A stretch of 22,205 nucleotides of DNA from contig JAGVXW010000015.1 in NCBI GenBank assembly GCA_018303575.1, positions 1-22,205 of the forward strand. Reading direction: 5' to 3'. This document shows, piece after piece, positions 1 through 6,508 of this stretch (its first letter is position 1; the number at the start of each line of letters is the position of its first letter). The notes below the pieces were generated by a model. It saw only the letters and a list, made by a program, of their open reading frames with translations. It was not told where the DNA came from and made no database searches. The translations under genes were made by a program, and so were the position numbers. This stretch comes from Candidatus Woesearchaeota archaeon. GTDB lineage: Archaea; Nanobdellota; Nanobdellia; Woesearchaeales; WJIZ01.

Positions 1-6
1 GAAAAG

Positions 7-35
7 CGAGTGAACATAAATTGGCTATTCACTCG
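7..35. repeat. Inverted repeat upstream of kinase gene
   Basis: Arms CGAGTGAA (7-14) and TTCACTCG (28-35) are perfect complements separated by 13 bases. The spacer contains the AT-rich stretch CATAAATT, which could be a weak TATA element. It lies about 80 bases before the GTG start of the kinase gene, so it may be an operator or a hairpin. It may also be the end of an upstream element outside the window. Confidence 0.4.
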
Positions 36-114
36 ACAAGAAGCAGACGAAAAGCTCTCAGAGCATTACGTTTCATGACTAACTTGTCAGACTACTAGAA
101 GCAGCAAAAGGGCG

Positions 115-1035
115 GTGGTACTGAAGCAGGCAGAGCCGGTGATGAAGTTCAATCGCAAGTTCAGGATGCCACAAGACAGGGTTGTGACTGAGTATGATGC
201 ACTCAAGCTGTGGAGAGCCCTGGGATTGCCGTACGCGCCGAAGCCTTTGCTCCTTGACAAGAAGCGCTTCCTGCTCGTCATGGAAGCCGTGGGCGAGGGC
301 GCGGAGATGCTCACCTTTCAGCTGATGCGCGGAAAAGTTGATGTGCCGCTCCTCAGACGGCTGGGCACAACCTATGGCCGTCTCCATGGGAAAACTCGAG
401 GCAAGAGCCGGCTGAAAACAGCGTTTCCCATGACTGGCGGATTCCGGATGCTGAAGATCGGGCTCTATTATAAGGACATGGCCGAAAGCGCCAAGAGTCC
501 AAAGATGCGTGAGCTGGCAAAAAGGTGCATGGAAAAGCTGGAGAAGAATCGGCTCTGCTTCATCCAGGGAGATCTTCTTCCCAAGAACATCTTAGTAAAG
601 GGCAACGATTTTTTTATCATCGATCATGAAGTGTCTTACTACGGCGACCCGGCGCAGGATCTCGCGGTGTTTTTCTCCGCAATGGTAAGCTCTGCTGTCA
701 TCAACTGGCCGCTCAGGAAGCGCTATTATCGGGGCATCCGCGAGTTCATGAAATCGTATAAAAAAGAAGCCGGATGGGGATCGCTTTTCCGCAAAATCGA
801 GGCCAATAGCATCGCATACCTTCCTGCCAACCTGTTCGGCCGCGCTTGCGGTAAAGTCAAGATCGACCTCCTTGACAAGAAGACGGAAAAGGCCTTGGTC
901 AGAGTGATGGAGCGCATCGTGGCTGAAGAGCCGAAGAAGATAGCAAGCGTCTTCCGCATGGTCGACGAGGAAGGCAAGGCACTCGCGCGAAACAAGCCCT
1001 GGAAGAAAGAAGCTATCCACGGGAGGCTGTTCTGA
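115..1035 (+). CDS. APH/choline-kinase-fold phosphotransferase, N-lobe apparently incomplete
   Basis: The C-lobe is a clear aminoglycoside-phosphotransferase-type small-molecule kinase. FIQGDLLPKNIL (residues 149-160) is the Brenner catalytic loop with D153 and N158, with Gln in the usual His position. IIDHEVSYYGDPAQDLA (168-184) holds the metal-binding D170 and the typical GDPxxDLA segment. Residues 2-8, VLKQAEP, resemble the beta3 strand with the ATP-binding lysine (K4), as in methylthioribose-kinase-like proteins; E26 would be the helix-C glutamate. The protein therefore starts at beta3 and has no glycine-rich loop. The same frame stays open to the left window edge except for one TGA at 76-78, so the gene may be 5'-truncated, interrupted or mis-sequenced. 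The GTG at 115 is the first usable start after that stop; ATG at 142 would remove the lysine. The gene ends with TGA. The substrate cannot be named from sequence. Confidence 0.7.
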   Translation: MVLKQAEPVMKFNRKFRMPQDRVVTEYDALKLWRALGLPYAPKPLLLDKKRFLLVMEAVGEGAEMLTFQLMRGKVDVPLLRRLGTTYGRLHGKTRGKSRLKTAFPMTGGFRMLKIGLYYKDMAESAKSPKMRELAKRCMEKLEKNRLCFIQGDLLPKNILVKGNDFFIIDHEVSYYGDPAQDLAVFFSAMVSSAVINWPLRKRYYRGIREFMKSYKKEAGWGSLFRKIEANSIAYLPANLFGRACGKVKIDLLDKKTEKALVRVMERIVAEEPKKIASVFRMVDEEGKALARNKPWKKEAIHGRLF

Positions 1036-1062
1036 ATGGGCAACCTCGACCGGCTGAGTTAA

Positions 1063-1070
1063 TTTTAAAT
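1063..1070 (+). promoter_or_regulatory. TATA box of methylthiotransferase gene
   Basis: TTTTAAAT lies with its centre about 27 bases before the ATG at 1094, and purines follow. This spacing predicts transcription starting within a few bases of the start codon, so a leaderless mRNA. No Shine-Dalgarno sequence is seen before 1094, which fits. Confidence 0.5.
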
Positions 1071-1093
1071 GCTTGAAGAAATTCTAAGATAGT

Positions 1094-2356
1094 ATGCCCA
1101 AAGTCCACTTCATCACGCAGGGCTGTTCCGCCAATCTCGCCGACACCGAGATCATGGAAGGCCATGTCCTGCAGGCTGGCTATTTCCTAACAGATAAGGA
1201 GGAAGACGCAGATATCATTGTAATGAATTCGTGTACTGTGAAAGGAAAAACGGAAACCTATTTTCGAAAAAAGTTAAAGCAATTAGAGCAGAAAAATAAG
1301 AAAGTGATTCTAGCTGGCTGCATCCCACAATCCGAAAAGCGAAGAAGTGAGTGGGCCAATCATTCGATGATCGGCACGTATCAAGTGGACAAGATCGCCC
1401 AGGTTGTTAATGAGACGCTGGAAGGAAATCTTGTCTCCCTTCTCCAACGGGAGAACCGCCCGCGGCTCAACCTGCCCAAGACAAGGAAGAACAGCGTCGT
1501 CGAGATCGTCCCCATCTCTCAAGGGTGTTTGAGCGCCTGCTCCTTCTGCAAGACAAAACTGGCGAGGGGCAATCTCTATTCCTACAGGCCGGAAGACATC
1601 GTCCGCCACATCAGCAAGGCTGTCGAGGACGGCGCGAAGGAGATCTGGCTCACGTCGCAGGACAACGGCGCTTATGGGAGAGACATCGGCACGAACATGG
1701 TGGAGCTCCTGAGAAAAATCCTCACAATTCCGCGGGAATTCAGAGTAAGATTCGGCATGGGCAACCCGGATCACATGAAGGATCTCGCTGACGGCATCAT
1801 CGAGGTGTTCAGCCATCCGAAGATGTACCAGTTCATCCACATCCCGGTGCAGACGGGCTCCAATCGTGTCCTGGAGGCGATGAGAAGAGGCTATACGGTT
1901 GAAGACTATCGCATGCTGGTGAAGAAGTTAAAGGAGAAGCTTCCAAATCTTACAATTTCCACCGACCTCATCTGCGGCTTCCCGACGGAAACAGAAGAGG
2001 ATTTCCAAGAGACGCTCAGCTTGGTGAAGGACACAAAGCCAGACGTCATCAACATCTCCCGCTTCTGGCCGCGAGAAGGAACTCCGGCTGCAAGGATGAA
2101 GCAGCTTCCGGGTGCCATCCTCAAGGATCGCACCCGCCGGCTGACTGAGCTTTTCCGCGAAGTTGCCCTAGAAAACAACCAGAAATGGAAGGGCTGGAAG
2201 GGAAAAGTCCTCATCACAGAGCAAGGCAAGCACGACGTGATGCTGGGAAGGAATTATGCCTACAAGCAGGTCGTTGTTCCGGGTTTCTGCGAGATCGGCT
2301 CGACGCGGGAAGTGGAAATTGCAGATGCCACAGCGCTCGACCTTAGGTGCGTCTAA
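1094..2356 (+). CDS. tRNA-t6A37 methylthiotransferase (MiaB/CDKAL1-like)
   Basis: This is a radical-SAM enzyme of the methylthiotransferase family, expected to convert t6A to ms2t6A at position 37 of ANN-decoding tRNAs in the cytosol. The N-terminal UPF0004 domain has three cluster-binding cysteines: C11 in ITQGCSANLAD, C47 in MNSCTVKG and C76 in LAGCIPQ. The radical-SAM motif CLSACSFC gives C145, C149 and C152 in the CxxxCxxC pattern. The barrel continues to about residue 350 (HIPVQTGSNRVLEAMRRGYT, DLICGFPTE). A C-terminal TRAM-like domain follows, with GKVLITEQGKHDVMLGRN. The length of 420 residues matches archaeal and eukaryotic e-MtaB/CDKAL1 proteins. The start at 1094 is supported by the TATA spacing. 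The last 14 bases overlap the 3' end of folA on the other strand. Confidence 0.93.
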   Translation: MPKVHFITQGCSANLADTEIMEGHVLQAGYFLTDKEEDADIIVMNSCTVKGKTETYFRKKLKQLEQKNKKVILAGCIPQSEKRRSEWANHSMIGTYQVDKIAQVVNETLEGNLVSLLQRENRPRLNLPKTRKNSVVEIVPISQGCLSACSFCKTKLARGNLYSYRPEDIVRHISKAVEDGAKEIWLTSQDNGAYGRDIGTNMVELLRKILTIPREFRVRFGMGNPDHMKDLADGIIEVFSHPKMYQFIHIPVQTGSNRVLEAMRRGYTVEDYRMLVKKLKEKLPNLTISTDLICGFPTETEEDFQETLSLVKDTKPDVINISRFWPREGTPAARMKQLPGAILKDRTRRLTELFREVALENNQKWKGWKGKVLITEQGKHDVMLGRNYAYKQVVVPGFCEIGSTREVEIADATALDLRCV

Positions 2357-2816
2357 AGATTTTAAACGTCCATTCCGGATGCTCCTCTTCTTTCTCAAGT
2401 TCCCATTCTTGAGGATTCCAGTCAGGAAAGAGAGTGTCTCCTTCGTATTCCTTCTTGATGAATGACAAATACATCTTGTCGAGCATCTTTTTCTGCAGCG
2501 CCTCTTGATAGATTGTTCTTCCCCCGATCACATAAATCGGTTTCCCAATTTTTTTCGCCTCGGAAATCGCCTCTTCCAAGCTACGGCACACTTGAATTCC
2601 AAGAACAGGATTCATAGAGGAAGAGACGACGATGTTATGTCGTTTAGGCATCGGCCTTTTGATCGAGTCCCAGGTTTTCCTCCCCATAATCACCATTCCA
2701 TCAAGCGTAATCTTGCGGAAGTGCTGCAATTCATCTGGGATATTCCACGGCAGCCTGTTGTCTTTGCCGATCACTCGGCCCTTCTCTGTCATTGCCGCGA
2801 CAGCGATGATTTCCAT
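2343..2816 (-). CDS. folA: Dihydrofolate reductase
   Basis: A single-domain DHFR of 157 residues, which reduces dihydrofolate to tetrahydrofolate with NADPH. Visible hallmarks are the Met20-type loop region GKDNRLPWNIPDEL with the catalytic acid at about E29, VIMGRKTWDSI for cofactor binding, and VIGGRTIYQEAL. The C-terminus is the usual strand pair. The start chosen (ATG 2816) begins MEIIAVAAM, the standard DHFR first strand, and lies one base after the thyA stop codon, so the two are probably translationally coupled. An ATG four codons upstream (2828) lies inside thyA and is less likely. The pairing with thyA is functional: ThyA produces dihydrofolate and this enzyme recycles it. Its stop overlaps the end of the convergent methylthiotransferase gene. 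Confidence 0.95.
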   Translation of the reverse strand: MEIIAVAAMTEKGRVIGKDNRLPWNIPDELQHFRKITLDGMVIMGRKTWDSIKRPMPKRHNIVVSSSMNPVLGIQVCRSLEEAISEAKKIGKPIYVIGGRTIYQEALQKKMLDKMYLSFIKKEYEGDTLFPDWNPQEWELEKEEEHPEWTFKIFRRT

Positions 2817-2817
2817 G

Positions 2818-3684
2818 CTACACCGCAATGGGAAACTTGAGCGCAGGATGGCTCTCGTATCCCTCTACCTGGCTGTCGGTGTATTTCCAGTCGAAGATGG
2901 ACGTGAAGCTTTGTGTTGAGATTTTTGGGAGTTTTTTGGGAGCCCGTGTCAGTTGCGCCTTTGCGCCTTCAACGTGATTGTCGTAAATGTGCACATCGCC
3001 GAGGAATCCGACGAGCTTTCCTTCTCGCAGCTTTGCCTCTCTCGCGAGCAAGTGAAGGAGGAGTCCGTAAGAAGCGATATTAAATGGCAATCCAAGCATC
3101 GTGTCCACGCTCCTCTGGTGCCAGAGCAGATTCAGTTTCCCGCCGAGCACTGTTACTTGGATCGCATAATGGCACGGCGGCAGGGCCATCTTGCCTTGGT
3201 CAACTGGATTCCACGCTGAAAGAATCATCCTCCTGCTTGAAGGGTCTGTTTTCAGTAAGTGAACCAACTCCTTCAGCTGATCAAAGCCCTTTCCTTTGTA
3301 ATCAGCATGCTCGTCAATATAGGAAGCGCCAAAATGCCTCCATTGAAAGCCATAGACGGGGCCAAGATCCTTCTCCTCCAGCATCTTTTTCTTCGTGGCC
3401 TCGTCATGCCCGTACGGAACCTTGACAGGAGAGCACCATTCGTCCCAGATATGGTTGTTCCGTTCCTGCAGCCAGGCCTTGTCTGTGAGCCCCTTGATGA
3501 AGAACTCAAGCTCTGACGCGATGAGCCGGAAAGGCATCTTCTTGGTCGTCAACAAGGGAAAGCCCGAGCCCATGTCATGCTCGAACTTCACCCCGAAGAT
3601 AGCCTTTGTCCCAACCCCGGTCCTGTCCTTCTTGGGCTCTCCTTTTTCGAGGATTTCGCGGACAATCTGCAAGTAGGAATCCAT
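2818..3684 (-). CDS. thyA: Thymidylate synthase (ThyA type)
   Basis: Methylates dUMP to dTMP using methylenetetrahydrofolate, releasing dihydrofolate. The active-site cysteine is C171 in ALPPCHYAIQ. Phosphate-binding R21 lies in KKDRTGVGT and the second arginine pair in SSRRMILSAWNP. The dUMP/folate-binding segment is LPFNIASYGLL and the C-terminus is the expected FPIAV. The 288-residue length is slightly above the short bacterial form, with an insert around residues 90-135. Classical ThyA with DHFR is uncommon in archaea, many of which use ThyX or modified folates, so bacterial origin or folate salvage is likely (inference). It is first in a two-gene operon with folA and is divergent from the mutY-like gene. 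The ATG at 3684 fits the TATA arm at 3706-3714 with little or no leader. Confidence 0.96.
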   Translation of the reverse strand: MDSYLQIVREILEKGEPKKDRTGVGTKAIFGVKFEHDMGSGFPLLTTKKMPFRLIASELEFFIKGLTDKAWLQERNNHIWDEWCSPVKVPYGHDEATKKKMLEEKDLGPVYGFQWRHFGASYIDEHADYKGKGFDQLKELVHLLKTDPSSRRMILSAWNPVDQGKMALPPCHYAIQVTVLGGKLNLLWHQRSVDTMLGLPFNIASYGLLLHLLAREAKLREGKLVGFLGDVHIYDNHVEGAKAQLTRAPKKLPKISTQSFTSIFDWKYTDSQVEGYESHPALKFPIAV

Positions 3685-3691
3685 GGAAAGC

Positions 3692-3714
3692 CATAAAAGC
3701 GCTCGGCTTTTATG
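3692..3714. promoter_or_regulatory. Palindromic divergent promoter between thyA and mutY-like gene
   Basis: A perfect inverted repeat has arms CATAAAAGC (3692-3700) and GCTTTTATG (3706-3714) with a five-base spacer. Each arm reads ATAAAA towards one gene. The left arm is centred about 28 bases before the ATG at 3724, and the right arm about 27 bases before the ATG at 3684. Both are the normal archaeal TATA distance for leaderless transcription. The palindrome therefore appears to be two overlapping opposed core promoters. Confidence 0.55.
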
Positions 3715-3723
3715 CTTTATGGT

Positions 3724-4482
3724 ATGCGCGGCATCAGGGCTTTCCAGAGGAGAATCCTCTCGTTCTACGAGAAAAAAGGAAGAGACTTGCCCTGGAGAAA
3801 GACAACGGATCCTTATAAAATTCTCGTCTCGGAAATCATGCTCCAGCAGACGCAGGTGGACAGAGTGATCCCGTATTATGAGCGATGGATAAAGCGCTGG
3901 CCGACTGCGAAGGCTTTGTCAAGGGCCTCAAAAGAAGATGTCCTGAAGCTCTGGATGGGCCTCGGCTACAATAGCAGGGCCTTGCGCTTGTGGGAAGCGA
4001 GCCAGATGCTGTCCAAAGGATTTCCACAAACCTACGAGGAATTAATCAGAATAAAAGGTATCGGCCCGTATACGGCTTCCGCGATCCTTGCCTTCTCCTT
4101 TAATGAGGAAATCGCTGTCGTGGACACGAATATCCGAAGAGTTCTCATCCACGAGCTTGGCCTGAAGGAAACGATAAGCAGCGACCATCTGAAAAGAATC
4201 GCCTTATCCTGCGTTCCCAAAGGAAAATCAAGAATCTGGCATAATGCGTTGATGGACTATGGCGCGATGCAAGCGACCGCCAGGAAAACCAACATCAAGT
4301 CGCTCTCACAGCAAGGGAAGTTCGGGGGCTCGGATCGGGAAGTCCGGGGATGGGTCTTGAGACGAATGCTTGAGGGGGGAAACATCGACAAGAAGGAAGT
4401 CAAGAAACGGTTCCAGAAGAAGGACATAAAGAAGATTCTGGAAAAGATGAGAAGGGATGGACTCATTGGGGAGAAGCTTTAA
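3724..4482 (+). CDS. mutY: A/G-specific adenine glycosylase, MutY-like, lacking the FeS cluster
   Basis: HhH-GPD base-excision repair glycosylase, expected to remove adenine mispaired with 8-oxoguanine or guanine. With the start at 3724, the catalytic glutamate is E37 in ILVSEIMLQQTQ, the same number as in E. coli MutY. The helix-hairpin-helix is IKGIGPYTASAIL (110-122) and the catalytic aspartate is D134 in AVVDTNIRRV. LMDYGAM marks where the cluster domain normally begins, but the four cysteines of the C-x6-C-x2-C-x5-C loop are absent: the next residues are QATARKTNIKSL. The NUDIX-like 8-oxoG domain is also absent. Instead the protein ends in a basic winged-helix-like region (GSDREVRGWVLRRML, then a helical KKEVKKRF region). 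An ATG four codons earlier (3712) is inside the palindrome and is rejected. Confidence 0.88.
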   Translation: MRGIRAFQRRILSFYEKKGRDLPWRKTTDPYKILVSEIMLQQTQVDRVIPYYERWIKRWPTAKALSRASKEDVLKLWMGLGYNSRALRLWEASQMLSKGFPQTYEELIRIKGIGPYTASAILAFSFNEEIAVVDTNIRRVLIHELGLKETISSDHLKRIALSCVPKGKSRIWHNALMDYGAMQATARKTNIKSLSQQGKFGGSDREVRGWVLRRMLEGGNIDKKEVKKRFQKKDIKKILEKMRRDGLIGEKL

Positions 4483-4509
4483 ATATAAGATACATCTTAC
4501 TAATAAGAT
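4479..4509 (+). promoter_or_regulatory. TATA box and palindromic operator of AbrB-type gene
   Basis: TTTAAATATAAGA begins at 4479 and is followed by the palindrome TAAGAT-AC-ATCTTA (4486-4499) and a further TAAGAT half-site (4504-4509). These overlap the expected promoter and start of transcription for the AbrB-type gene at 4519. AbrB-family antitoxins usually repress their own promoters, so self-regulation is likely. GGTGAAC at 4510-4516 may serve as a Shine-Dalgarno site. Confidence 0.5.
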
Positions 4510-4518
4510 GGTGAACGC

Positions 4519-4800
4519 ATGTCAACAGAAATGGGTACGATGAGTTCAAGGGGCCAAATATGCATTCCAAGAACGATCCGTGAAGAAATGGGCCTCGAGG
4601 AAGGGAAAAAAGTTCTCTTCTCGTCCTATAATGGTTCGCTCACGCTCACGCCCGTTGACGAAGAGATATTAAAGATACTTCGCAAGGTCCGCGGATCCGG
4701 AAGAGAGCTTTCGCCAGCAGAGAAGAGGCGGCGCCAAAAAGAGCTCAAGACAATGACCCAGTCAGAGCTCGCGAGGAAGTTTGGGTTCAATAATCTTTGA
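4519..4800 (+). CDS. AbrB/SpoVT-type DNA-binding protein, orphan antitoxin-like
   Basis: A 93-residue protein with an N-terminal swapped-hairpin AbrB domain. TMSSRGQICIPRTIREEMGL (residues 7-26) is the signature, followed by the second strand pair KKVLFSSYNGSLTLTPV. The remainder (50-93) is a charged helical tail ending in SELARKFGFNNL, the usual place for a toxin-binding segment. No co-directional toxin gene follows. Only a decayed PIN fragment is present, on the opposite strand and overlapping its 3' end. It may be an antitoxin that has lost its partner, or a stand-alone regulator. The ATG at 4519 is preceded by GGTGA and by the palindromic promoter. Confidence 0.82.
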   Translation: MSTEMGTMSSRGQICIPRTIREEMGLEEGKKVLFSSYNGSLTLTPVDEEILKILRKVRGSGRELSPAEKRRRQKELKTMTQSELARKFGFNNL

Positions 4801-4899
4801 GTAGCGCCTGAAGTGCTGCAGATTACGGGTGACAAGAATAATGTTCATCCCCAAGGGCAAGACGCTGATCATAAGAAAGGTCTCAGACGTGAGTATTCG
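4762..4899 (-). pseudogene. Remnant of a PIN-domain (VapC-type) toxin C-terminus
   Basis: The minus-strand frame between TAG (4900-4902) and TGA (4762-4764) encodes about 45 residues containing GMNIILVTRNLQHFRRY. This closely resembles the end of VapC PIN ribonucleases, where a buried strand is followed by (L/V)VTxNxxHFxR. The preceding helix that normally carries the third acidic residue (DxxIAAxA) is eroded to SETFLMISVLP. No upstream part of the domain is present before the TAG. It lies 4 bases downstream of the relE stop, in the same direction, and overlaps the end of the AbrB-type gene on the other strand. I read it as a decayed toxin left in a toxin-antitoxin island. Confidence 0.5.
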
Positions 4900-4905
4900 C
4901 TAAGA

Positions 4906-5151
4906 TTACTGCTCATCTTTATGGTAGAGATCTAGAAAAACAATTGCCTGCGTCTCTGGAATCCACGAGTAGGAAAGACGATAAGGCTCGACGTATAATT
5001 CTCGGGTTCCCTTGTGGTCGTAGCGCATGGGCTTGCCGATTTCCGGATTTATGACAATTTTTTCGATTTGCTTCTTTACACGGATCTTGAAGGTTCCATC
5101 TCGTATCTTAGAAAGCGTTTTTTCGAATGCACCCTCGAAGAAAACCCTCAC
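4906..5151 (-). CDS. RelE/ParE-superfamily toxin
   Basis: A protein of about 81 residues with the RelE/ParE fold pattern: an N-terminal strand VRVFFEGAFEKTL, two helices (KIRVKKQIEKIVINPEIG), then the core strands KPMRYDHKGTREL, YVEPYRLSYSW and AIVFLDLYHKDE. RelE relatives cut mRNA on the ribosome and ParE relatives poison gyrase; the sequence alone does not decide which. The conserved GxPM(R)..GxREL and the Tyr/His/Lys-rich C-terminal strand favour an active RelE-like protein. The start is taken as GTG at 5151, which overlaps the antitoxin stop by four bases (GTGA). GTG at 5154 is equally readable and would add one residue. It is paired with the upstream AbrB antitoxin. Confidence 0.8.
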   Translation of the reverse strand: MRVFFEGAFEKTLSKIRDGTFKIRVKKQIEKIVINPEIGKPMRYDHKGTRELYVEPYRLSYSWIPETQAIVFLDLYHKDEQ

Positions 5152-5414
5152 CACTTTTTCAACTCCTTGAGGAATTCATCGGCCTCCATGCTCTTGAACT
5201 TCCCAGCTTCGAAGCGCTTCCAAGCTTCCTCTGTTCTCCTGGCAAATTCAAGATCATCCTTCAAGTCCTTGGCGACCTTCTTGAGATTCTTGAAGACAAG
5301 ACGCTCGGAATCTTTAACAATCAGGAATTCGTCTCCTGCTTTGATATCATCCCGCATCGAAGTCGGAATCACAATCTGCCCTTTCGTGCTCACTTTAGCA
5401 ATAGCGTACTCCAT
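5148..5414 (-). CDS. AbrB/MazE-type antitoxin of the RelE pair
   Basis: An 88-residue protein. The AbrB domain begins at once with YAIAKVSTKGQIVIPTSMRD and continues AGDEFLIVKDSERLVFKNL. The tail is acidic and helical (KKVAKDLKDDLEFARRTEEA through EADEFLKELKKW), typical of the part that wraps the toxin. The ATG at 5414 is chosen because GGTGA lies eight bases upstream, a TATA box lies about 33 bases upstream, and the AbrB domain starts there. The frame stays open to an ATG at 5480, but that would place the promoter inside the coding region. The gene overlaps the toxin by four bases, so both proteins should be made together. Confidence 0.85.
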   Translation of the reverse strand: MEYAIAKVSTKGQIVIPTSMRDDIKAGDEFLIVKDSERLVFKNLKKVAKDLKDDLEFARRTEEAWKRFEAGKFKSMEADEFLKELKKW

Positions 5415-5426
5415 GGGAATCACCGG

Positions 5427-5454
5427 AGTAAGGTATGACTTACTAATATAAATA
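5427..5454 (-). promoter_or_regulatory. TATA box with inverted-repeat operator of AbrB-RelE operon
   Basis: On the minus strand TATTTATATTAGTA (5441-5454) is a strong TATA element, predicting a start of transcription near 5421. The inverted repeat AGTAAG (5427-5432) and CTTACT (5439-5444) sits between TATA and the transcription start, where bound antitoxin would block transcription. The plus-strand decamer CTTACTAATA (5439-5448) recurs exactly at 4496-4505, before the other AbrB-type gene. Confidence 0.6.
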
Positions 5455-5481
5455 GGTTCCGGAGAAACAGGTGAAGCCATA

Positions 5482-5497
5482 AGAAAAAAGAAAAAAA
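5482..5497 (-). terminator. T-tract terminator after radA
   Basis: About six bases beyond the radA stop the minus strand reads TTTTTTTCTTTTTTCTT. Oligo-T runs without a hairpin are the usual archaeal intrinsic terminators. The tract also separates radA from the independently promoted AbrB-RelE operon. Confidence 0.65.
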
Positions 5498-5502
5498 CCA
5501 GC

Positions 5503-6483
5503 TCAGATGTCCTCTACGCCGTTCAGCGTAATCATGAAGCCGCACTCGCCGTCAGGCAGGTAGGGAGAGTCCACCAGCTTCGCCACCCGCGTCCCTTTCT
5601 TTCCCTTTCTCAAGTAAATCCTGGTCTGGGAATTATGGCCGACGATGTGGCCGCCGATCGCCTCTGTCGGGTCTCCGAAGAACATATCAGGCTTGGCCAT
5701 GACTTGGTTGGTGACGTACACACAGAGGTTGTACATGTCCGCCAGCTTCGACAGCACATGCATGTGCTTGTTCAGCTTCTGCTGCCTTCCCGCAAGCGTG
5801 CCCCGGCCGACATATTCCGCCCTGAAATGCGACGTCAAAGAATCGACGATCACCAGCTTGACGTTCAGGCCGTCCTTCTTGATGAGGTCCTCGATCTTCT
5901 CCGCCAGCAGCATCTGGTGGTCGGAGTTGTACGCTCGCGCGACCTTGATGTTGCGCAGAACTTCATCAGGATCAAGCTTCAGCCCGTTGGCGATCTCGAT
6001 GATCCTTTCAGGCCTGAAGGTCGATTCTGTGTCGATGTAGACAACGATGCCGCCAAGCCCGCCTTTCTCAGGGGGCAATTGCGCCCGCACCGCAAGGGCG
6101 TGGCCGATCTGCGACTTGCCCGAGCCGTATGCGCCGTACGTTTCCGTGATCCCGGTTGTCTCGAAGCCGCCGTTGAGCAGCTTGTCCAGCTCCTTGCTTC
6201 CTGAAGTGATGCGCAGCACGTTCTTGCGCTTCTCGTAGATGTCGATGCCGGAGGAGAAGCCCATGTCGAGCATTTCCCGCGCAGCATGGATCGCCTTCTT
6301 CGCCACAGCTTCTGTCATGCCTGTGGCGTCCATGATCTCTCCTGGAGTGGCCACGGCTACGGCCATTAAGTCGCCGAAGCCGGCCGCTGCCAGCTTGTCG
6401 ACCGTGGCTGCTCCCACGCCCGGTAGGTCTTCAAGTGTTTGGGTGTCTTTCATGCTCTTAGGAATGTCTAGCTCTTGGTCCAT
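5503..6483 (-). CDS. radA: DNA repair and recombination protein RadA
   Basis: The archaeal RecA/Rad51 orthologue that forms ATP-dependent filaments on single-stranded DNA for strand exchange. The N-terminal helix-hairpin-helix domain (residues 16-70) contains LEDLPGVGAATVDKLAAAG. The ATPase core has Walker A GAYGSGKS (117-124), the catalytic segment YIDTESTFRPER and Walker B LVIVDSLTSHFRAEY (from 210). The L1/L2 region follows, with VTNQVMAKPDMFFGD and IGGHIVGHNSQTRIYLRKGK. The length of 326 residues and the D/E-rich C-terminus are normal. No intein is present. A strong GAGGAGGAG lies about 12 bases before the ATG. The gene follows a small conserved-looking gene after 25 bases, probably in one operon, and ends just before a T-tract. 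Confidence 0.98.
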   Translation of the reverse strand: MDQELDIPKSMKDTQTLEDLPGVGAATVDKLAAAGFGDLMAVAVATPGEIMDATGMTEAVAKKAIHAAREMLDMGFSSGIDIYEKRKNVLRITSGSKELDKLLNGGFETTGITETYGAYGSGKSQIGHALAVRAQLPPEKGGLGGIVVYIDTESTFRPERIIEIANGLKLDPDEVLRNIKVARAYNSDHQMLLAEKIEDLIKKDGLNVKLVIVDSLTSHFRAEYVGRGTLAGRQQKLNKHMHVLSKLADMYNLCVYVTNQVMAKPDMFFGDPTEAIGGHIVGHNSQTRIYLRKGKKGTRVAKLVDSPYLPDGECGFMITLNGVEDI

Positions 6484-6508
6484 GGGATGCTCCTCCTCTT
6501 AATAAATC

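Noticed and set aside
76..78. TGA recoded as a sense codon in the kinase gene
   Set aside because: TGA is used as an ordinary stop many times in this window, including at the end of the same gene and in most overlap junctions. A mutation or sequence error is simpler.
2817..2828. DHFR start at the ATG 2828
   Set aside because: It adds MRCS before the canonical MEIIAV strand and lies inside thyA. The ATG at 2816 directly follows the thyA stop.
5415..5480. Longer antitoxin starting at 5480
   Set aside because: This would put the TATA box, the operator and the ribosome site inside the coding sequence, and the added residues do not belong to the AbrB domain.
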